From positions 3,100,001 to 3,164,000 of the forward strand of contig OX637797.1 in assembly GCA_951802425.1 (NCBI GenBank): a stretch of 64,000 nucleotides of DNA. The letters are read 5' to 3'. Origin of the DNA: Clavaria fumosa. Lineage: Eukaryota > Basidiomycota > Agaricomycetes > Agaricales > Clavariaceae. The notes under the pieces are model-generated. The model ran no database searches, was not told the origin of the DNA, and saw only the letters and a list, made by a program, of their open reading frames with translations. The translations under genes and the position numbers were made by a program. Below, one piece after another: positions 57,541 to 64,000 of this stretch (its first letter is position 1; every line of letters starts with the position of its first letter).

Positions 57541-58747
57541 TGCAAATCGGCAACACCGTCGCCAACACCGCATCAACGGGAGACGCGCCTGCGCTCCCTA
57601 AACCTTCATTGCTCGCCAGGAAGGACATCCGCGATGAGTACCAGTCTGTCCTCCCTGAGCTTAATGCCACGATCAATCGATGTCTGCGTGCAACGTACAT
57701 CGTCGACGTCGATTTTGCACAAATTTTTGCGCACTGCGTCGCTGCGAACGGCGCAAAGGATTCCATTGGTTCATACGCCAAATCCTACCTGGCGAGTTTC
57801 GTGGAGGAGTTAAGAAAGTACACTGAAGATGTGAAACCCTTTTTGAACTCCCGTGTTCTCGTTAATCCCTTTTGATGTTGTCGCCGGGTGCGCGTGGATA
57901 AAATGTTGACGAAATCTTAATCCATGTTTTCCAATAGGGCGAATACGACCCGGCGATCAAGACTTTCGAAAGCCTTGTTACTGAGCGCAAAATCACTATC
58001 GCTGCTAATGATAAAATCACCTACGCGGGCTGCCGCATCAAGGAAGGCGTATTCGAGATTAACTACAATTCGAAACAGTACGGCACGAACGCTTACCTCG
58101 CAGCCTCTGAAATGGCCAGGGAGATTGACGAAGGTTTGTGGTATGATTATTATTATTTATTTATTTATTACTGTAACCTTGTACTATGACGTCGAATAGC
58201 CCTTTACGCTGCGTCACCCTATACGCTTCCATTGAGGGCGAAGAGGAGCATTAGGGATGACTGGGAGGCTAAGAAAGAGAGCGTTGTCGCGGGGATCAAG
58301 GAAGAGCTTCTTGGCGGGGAAATAACGCTCCTCGTCGATTATGAGGCTATATGGAAGACGCTCGTCGATGCGAAAAAGGTGAGCTGGTCTCTGCCCCCAT
58401 CTAAATGTGCCACTCATGCACCACTAATGTACGTCCAAACCCAGTGCAAAGGGTCCATTGACCTCACGCAGCTTGCGCCTTCCTTTGGTGACTACATTTA
58501 CCAGTACTTCAACGGCTTCTACTGGCAGGTGCAGCGCCAGTTCAACAAGGATGACCTCATGGTCGAGGGCTTCGCGGAGGGCGTACCGACGCGCGTGGTC
58601 CTTCTCGAAGTCGTCCCCACGCGACCTCTCGTGGACGGGTACTACGAGTGCAAGATCGAGGCGGGCCGCGTCGTGCTCAGGACGACACCCGCGAATTGGG
58701 GCACGAACTCTAGCTACGTGGCGGAGGGGCTCTCCAAACTCCTGTGA
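57541..58747 (+). CDS. Unrecognised conserved-looking protein
   Basis: Four exons start at 57541 (MQIGNTVANTASTGDAPALP). The protein reads LARKDIRDEYQSVLPELNAT, DFAQIFAHCVAANGAKDSIG, LASFVEELRKYTED, GEYDPAIKTFESLVTERKIT, YAGCRIKEGVFEINYNSKQY, LYAASPYTLPLRAKRSIRDD, ALYAASPYTLP, CKGSIDLTQLAPSFGDYIYQ, FNGFYWQVQRQFNKDDLMVE and RTTPANWGTNSSYVAEGLSK. It ends with TGA at 58745-58747. About 330 residues, with a mixed alpha-beta look and no signal peptide or transmembrane segment. I cannot assign a domain. Introns are ordinary GT-AG and one carries an ATT/TTTA microsatellite at about 58146-58166. Confidence 0.6.
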
Positions 58748-59111
58748 ACAACCGTTGCTTGGACAGTATTTAAAGCTATTTTTTCATGAACCGGTCATGT
58801 TGGGTGATGACTTCCCAACACCAAGTTTTGTTTATATCCACATATTACTTGACTTCCTCTTGGAGGTAGAGAATACCAGAAGAGACTTAGATTCGTAACC
58901 ACAACTGGTACTGGTGAAGGGGTCAGACTTCCCAAAACAGCACCATCATGGAATGTATCTAAGTCCTTCCCAGCATCGTGCATGCTTTCCCCGCGAGGAA
59001 TGAAACTTGCCGCGCTGCGCTGCTTCCACCACGCCTAAACCTGCCCTTCGACACAGCGTGTTTGTTTTATACCACAGCTCGGTTCAAAAAACTACGCAAA
59101 ACACGCTCATC
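58748..59111. other. Intergenic, no gene seen
   Basis: This 360-bp gap holds 3' flank of one gene and the promoter of the next. Nothing is recognised in it. Confidence 0.5.
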
Positions 59112-60494
59112 ATGTTCCCTGCAAGAGTCTCCCGCCCGAGTGCCACCGAACGCACTACGTTCCATCTCAAGGCGACGCCGGCATCGTCATCCAGCATTAA
59201 GACCCAAGCGAGCCGTGCCAACCAGGCAGATGAGGAAATCTCTGCACTGCAACAACGACTTGCGGAATGCGAGGTCAGTTCGTTTTCCTGCCATTTCCCC
59301 CCAAAGACAGAATCAAATGCCCGAGGCATTTATCTGACCGTGCGATTCCTGTTCATGACAATCCGGGCTTCTTCAACCTGTCTGCACGCATACGGCATCC
59401 AGATGAGTGAGGAACGAATCTCGAAGGGGCTGGCAGCTACCCAGGAAGAAATTGAGCGAATGGAAGCCACGTTTACAGGCTCTTCCTCTTCGCCCGTGCC
59501 CCCTGCAACACGAGCAGTCAGCACAAACGAACAGAGAACCGACGGAGGCTACGACGAAGATGGTCAGGGCCGCGACTATCGGCGCGCCGCATCCAGAGTA
59601 CGTGATCGGCCCGTTTTTGATTTTCATAGAAGCGGAGCTGGCCGCGCTGCTGTTCTTACTCTTGGGAAAAAGGATTCAGGTATCCATGCGGTCGCAGACG
59701 AGTCTTTCCGTGCCGTGGACGACGCGCCCCACCCACTGCGCCCGTTCTGTACCAAGAAGGGTCCATGGAAATTTTTGAAAACTGCTGGATTGGTGAGGCA
59801 CGGCCGTTTTTCGTTTAATCGAGCCCTGGGTTGACGCAGTAATCGTTCGCCAGCTACAAAAGTAACTATCTTCATCCATTCTCAAACAGCCATTAGGTGC
59901 AGAAGTAATTCGTTTCCGCGCACAGGGGAACTCGCAAAGTGCTAGTCGTCGGCGAAGAATTTACCGTCAACCTCGGAGACCCTACAGAGGCCGTCCTCGT
60001 GAAGCCGCTCTTCCATTACGTCAAGGGCCCGAAAAAGAGCGGACAGGTCAAATTGAAGGAGGACAATATGTGGCGTCAGTTTAACCACAAAAAGAAGCGA
60101 GAAATTATCCTCAGCCGGCGCGGAAAGTCCTTCTACCTTGGAACTTACAAGCCGCTTCCTCGGTCTGGTGTCGTCCTTAACTCCTCTGAGATAAGCGCGC
60201 TGCCGCAAGAGGTGTGTCTCGACTTCCCTCAGATCGCTTCTGTCCTGCCTCCCAAGGTTTAGATGCGTCGTCTTCTTTAACAATATGTTGCAGGTTAAAA
60301 AGCAGATCTTCAAGCTCACGCAGGGGGCGTTCAAGGCATCCGATATTCCAGATGACGTTCCGAGCCTTTATGGGACAGGCTATCTCCAGGCCGTTCGTAT
60401 CGAGTTCGTTCGCGTGGGGTTCAACCATGATTTGCACCAAAGGTTGTTAGACGCGGTCGCCGGACGATGCACTGCCGAGGAAGTGGAGATATGA
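59112..60494 (+). CDS. Unrecognised protein, N-terminal coiled coil and C-terminal ordered domain
   Basis: The start at 59112 gives MFPARVSRPSATERTTFHLK, then a coiled-coil stretch split by an intron (ADEEISALQQRLAECE, then EERISKGLAATQEEIERME). After a variable middle come TRKVLVVGEEFTVNLGDPTE, AVLVKPLFHYVKGPKKSGQV, RQFNHKKKREIILSRRGKSF, YLGTYKPLPRSGVVLNSS, EVKKQIFKLTQGAFKASDIP and GTGYLQAVRIEFVRVGFNHD. It ends with TGA at 60492-60494. The order RREIILSRRG-YLGTYK recalls the layout of a DUF6697-like domain known only from Agaricomycetes, but the match is weak. The junction around 59790-59930 could not be settled. Confidence 0.5.
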
Positions 60495-60946
60495 AAGATG
60501 ACAGGATGGAAACGCTATGGAAGCCTTTGAGATGTGTCAATGTCCCTTTTTGAGGGTCGAGGCCGTCCGAGTATATTCCGGGTAGTGCGTCTGGTGTGAA
60601 AACATGAAATATGTTGCTGGGTCAACCGTTCTCTGCTGTTTGCTACAGTAAATCGCCAAGATCGCGAACGGAATTGTAACTCCAACCTGGACAATCAAAG
60701 CTACGATCACTTGACAACTGACACACAGGCACGGATTTACCGTTGATGGAGGTGGGATGGGGTGAATCACAACCAGGGGAGGCCTGTGCGTGAGTTAAAG
60801 TCGTGGTAGCACGGTGGCCTAATACGCACCGTGCAGCTCATTTCTGCATCAACAACGGGAGCAGTGCACTGCCGAGCAAGGTAGATTGTGGCAGTGTGTG
60901 TATAGAGAAAGCCACGACGCGCCACACCACTTTCCCTTCACAATGC
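60495..60946. other. Intergenic with one possible minus-strand tail
   Basis: No firm gene. A minus-strand frame at 60770-60537 (77 codons, with a hydrophobic VIVALIVQVGVTIPFAILA stretch) could be a small membrane protein exon, but no start or splice partners are convincing. Confidence 0.3.
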
Positions 60947-61170
60947 TCACAACTCCTCATGGAGCTTGTGCACTATAGCGTTCAGCACGGCGACGTTGGC
61001 CAGCAGGGTCAACCGCCAGTCAATATGGGTCGGGTCAATATCCAACGACTGTGCCGGTGCACGTGATCCGTCAAACTGGTACTGCTTCCGAGCTTCGCAG
61101 AGGACGACGATCAACTTGAATTGGTGTGCGGCACCGACTTGGCATCGTTCTGTTCATCTGAGCAACGAGC
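60947..61170 (-). CDS. Possible last exon of a small unrecognised gene
   Basis: A minus-strand frame ending with TGA at 60949-60947 reads LIVVLCEARKQYQFDGSRAP, AQSLDIDPTHIDWRLTLLAN and VAVLNAIVHKLHEEL. Composition and the amphipathic C-terminal helix look like real protein. The frame closes upstream near 61172 with a TGA, and an acceptor-like AG lies just inside, so earlier exons to the right (61180-61560) would be needed. None was found with certainty. It is listed because it is not explained by any overlapping gene. Confidence 0.3.
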
Positions 61171-61568
61171 CGTGGTGAGGTCTAGTCAGGGGCAATTTAG
61201 GCCGACCTCCCTATATTTTTATTCTCAAAGAAACGGCCGCAACTGTTTTCCATGGTGTCCAGCGTGCGGTCGAGGTGAGCAACAGCCAGCTTTTCCAGTA
61301 CACGTCTCAGGGCTGAGTTCACGTTGAGATTAGATTGGCTACCGTAACGCGGCATCATATTATTATGTGGTGATACCCGGGCTCGCTCATGGATCGACGT
61401 TATGCGTACTGTGGCATGACCGGTTAAGCCATTGCCCCCTACTTGATGTCTCCAAGGCTACTCGATCTCCATCGCCTCGCCCCGGACTACTTAAGTGTTG
61501 CTGGTACAGAGATGGCTTCTCGCCTCGCGCTGTGGAGTTGACTCTCCCTCCTTGATCTTCATTTCGAA

Positions 61569-63535
61569 ATGTCTGCTCCCAATCCACTTGCGAGTCTCGC
61601 CCTGGTTGGTGGTCGCACAAATCCAGTTGTAGAGCTCAGATGTTTTGTTACTATGAAAGATCTTGCGATGGCGCTTTCGCAGGACCTTCCTGTCGAGTTT
61701 GACAACAAGGTTGAGGTCTCGCTCGAAAAGGCTCAGGCTCTGGAAGCACCTGAGGATCATACATTGCCGGACAAGGTATCTATCCTTTGTCGCAGTTATA
61801 AAGTGCAATGGCACCCTCTGACGCTATTTGAAAGATTCATGGAAGGGCTTTGCGAAATCTGCGATTCCAAGGTGAGTTTTGTCTTCCTTCTTCCATAAAT
61901 AACCCTCAAATCTTAATGTACAGTGCTTTCCCTGTATCGCCGATTTTTCGGGGTAACATTCGTGATCAACATGAGCGTCTTCCTCGCTATGGCCATACGG
62001 CGAAACGCCAATGCCCAAAGTCTTGGTCTCATTGCGTTGGCGAACTTCTTCACCGCGGTCATCATGCGACAAGAACATGTGATTAATGCGTTTTATGCTG
62101 TCTTTACTGCAGTTCCGACCTCGTACGTGATTTCATTGAGTAATTTCTCCTGTTACTGTACACATGATCTCTTTTGATATAGGTGGCCGTTTTGGATCCG
62201 TAACCTCGCTGGTCAAGTCTACACGATTGGCGGAAGTGAGAATGCTGTCTGGATGACCATGCAAAGATACCTCTCATCTTAGCCTTTCACAGTCCATTCT
62301 GGCTGCGGTGTCTCCGGAACGATATGGCTCATTTTCTATTGCGCTCAGGCTACTCGTGAACTTGTACAGGGTGGTCCGGTGAGTTTGATTCAGCGCACTA
62401 AATGTCGTCCAACCTGAATCGGAGTTGCTAGATCACCCTTCCCACCCTCGTCATCAGCTATTTAATCCTGAGTCTACTTGTGTTCATGATTGTCTTCGCT
62501 CATCCTTTCATCCGTTACAAACTGCACGACCGGTTTGAACAGACCCACCGATTCATGGGATGGACTGCGCTTTGTCTTTTATGGGCTCAGGTAAATGCAA
62601 CATTTGTGCCTCGCCCCCTAGCATTGCCCATTGACCAGGCTATCATTAGAGTGTCTTGTTAACAAAGGATTTCAAAGCTCCTCATGTCCTTCTTCGCACG
62701 GCCTTTCTTGGCTCGCCCGCTTTCTGGCTTGTCCTAGCGATGACAGTGGCCATCATCTCTCCATGGCCACATCTCCGTCAGTTGCCCACCCGCTCAGAGA
62801 TTCTCTCTGACCATGCTGTCCGCCTCTATTTCGACTACGGTGCGTTTGAGTCTTATTTGCTCTATTTTCGTATTGACATCATGTCTATTACAGATCAACC
62901 CGCAGCAGGGAGCTACGTCCGTCTTAGCACGAGCCCCCTGCTCCAGTGGCACTCCTTTGCGACTATCTCCGAGCCGGGGAAGACCGGATTCTCACTCATT
63001 GTCTCTAACTCAGGCGACTGGACAGGCGGAATCATCGCTGCGCCGCCGCCACGGATCTGGGTGCGCGGCATCCCGACTATGGGCATGATGCGCGTCGTGC
63101 GCCTGTTCCGCCGCGTCGTCGTCGTCGCGACAGGGAGTGGCATCGGCCCCTGCGCCCCACACATATTCGAGAAGAAGGTACAAATAAAGCTCCTCTGGAC
63201 CGCGCCGGACGTGCGGCAGACTTTCGGGGACAAGCTGGTTGATCAGATCATGGAGGCAGCACCCGATGCTATCATTTATGGTGCGTCTCTGCTGTTTCAA
63301 ATTCTTTTTTCCAGATGTGACTAACGGTCTCCATCCAAACTTCCCTTCGACTTGCCCAAAATTAGACACTCGGAAACGCGGCAGGCCAGACATGGTCGAG
63401 CTCGTGTACTCACTCGTGGAAGAGTACAAGCCAGAAGCTGTGTTCATCGTGTCGAACCGGTCTCTGACATACAAAGTCGTGTATGGGATGGAGAGTCGAG
63501 GCATTCCGGCGTACGGCCCCATTTGGGATCACTAG
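61569..63535 (+). CDS. tmpA: TmpA-like integral membrane flavoprotein (ferric-reductase-like)
   Basis: TmpA-type proteins are membrane oxidoreductases first met in Aspergillus conidiation signalling. The start at 61569 gives MSAPNPLASLALVGGRTNPV. Exons then read LYRRFFGVTFVINMSVFLAM, NAQSLGLIALANFFTAVIMR, WPFWIRNLAGQVYTIGGIHS and TIWLIFYCAQATRELVQGGP. Helices ITLPTLVISYLILSLLVFMI and HRFMGWTALCLLWAQ follow, then FKAPHVLLRTAFLGSPAFWL. The FAD-binding part has LLQWHSFATISEPGKTGFSL, NSGDWTGGII, VRLFRRVVVVATGSGIGPCA (nucleotide-binding GSGIGPCAP), QIKLLWTAPDVRQTFGDKLV, RKRGRPDMVELVYSLVEEYK and NRSLTYKVVYGMESRGIPAY. It ends GPIWDH with TAG at 63533-63535. The first intron shows a phase mismatch if its best donor is used; a weaker donor restores the frame. 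Confidence 0.85.
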
Positions 63536-63611
63536 CCACCCTTCAGTCGGGAAGTTCCTGTGGGACAATCGGACGGACCATCCGGAAACGGTTTTGTATG
63601 GCTCGAATTGA

Positions 63612-63681
63612 TATGTATATCTTTACAGTTCGAGTGGATATGTATATCTTTACGGTTCGAGTGGATATGTGTATCTTTAAA
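63612..63681 (+). repeat. 27-bp minisatellite
   Basis: About 2.6 head-to-tail copies of a 27-bp unit beginning gatatgtatatctttac and closing ttcgagtg, with one or two mismatches between copies, just after the TmpA-like gene. A further gatatgtatatc follows. Confidence 0.75.
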
Positions 63682-64000
63682 GATATGTATATCTTGCTGT
63701 ACTAATACATGGATGACTTCATGTCGCTCTGCATTTGAGACGGGAGCCCCCACACAATGTCAAGTGTCAAAGTTGATGATTCCTCGTAGGTCGAGCGCCC
63801 AACATATAGAGAAAACCACCAAACAATATTATTAGATGTAGCTCCGTATCAATGATCACTATGGGGAAGACTTCGAGTAAGAGAAGAGGCCCTAAACGGC
63901 TCAGGAAAGCCTTTACGAGATGTAGATAATGGATATCCGAGAATCGCATTTATAGTGAGTGGAATAATGCTTATGTCCCAATGCTCAATCATTTACAGAT
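63682..64000. other. Window end, no gene seen
   Basis: About 300 bases downstream of the minisatellite. No open frame with a recognisable domain, RNA gene or further repeat is visible before the window ends. Confidence 0.5.

Noticed and set aside
57346..57813. 155-codon plus-strand frame starting before the gene at 57541
   Set aside because: Its first half is the low-complexity cttg stretch and its second half is an alternative frame of the real exon.

Overview
This window is nuclear DNA of a filamentous basidiomycete, most likely a mushroom-forming or wood-decay Agaricomycete. Genes sit on both strands and are dense (about one per 2.5-3 kb). Nearly every gene is cut by many short (about 50-60 nt) GT-AG introns, so the reading frames appear as short pieces that must be spliced. 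There is no operon structure, no CRISPR array and no rRNA or tRNA gene that I can see. Typical fungal families confirm the placement: an NB-ARC/TPR NLR-like protein, a TmpA-like membrane flavoprotein, an Nbp2-like SH3 protein and an IFI6-like small membrane protein.

Left part (1-20 kb): an NLR-like gene runs off the left edge. It is followed by MTA phosphorylase (methionine salvage), a convergent SH3 protein, and an acyl-CoA-binding protein with a C-terminal hydrophobic region. A decayed partial copy of that last gene lies behind it. Next come an AT-rich gene-poor stretch, IMP dehydrogenase (GTP synthesis), a coiled-coil/zinc-finger protein of unknown role with a perfect hairpin at its stop codon, a small uncertain gene, and a multi-intron MFS transporter.

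Middle (20.8-36.4 kb): six tandem, same-strand copies of a seven-helix, GPCR-like membrane protein family. The three rightmost copies are near-identical and share an upstream module, pointing to recent duplication. One IFI6-like gene is embedded between the two leftmost copies. This accessory expansion is the most unusual part of the window.

Right part (37-63.5 kb) is mostly housekeeping: a large disordered protein, an epoxide-hydrolase-like enzyme, RFC1 (clamp loader), an O6-alkylguanine-DNA alkyltransferase, PDX2 (vitamin B6 glutaminase), HRP1, a GH85 endo-beta-N-acetylglucosaminidase, RNA14, two unrecognised genes, and a TmpA-like oxidoreductase. HRP1 and RNA14 encode interacting parts of the mRNA 3'-end cleavage factor and sit about 3 kb apart, with the GH85 gene between them on the other strand. 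RFC1 carries a cell-cycle-type ACGCGT box just upstream and is followed at once by a DNA-repair gene.

Exon boundaries were inferred by eye from splice signals and family conservation. Start and stop coordinates are firmer than internal junctions, and weak spots are stated in each entry.
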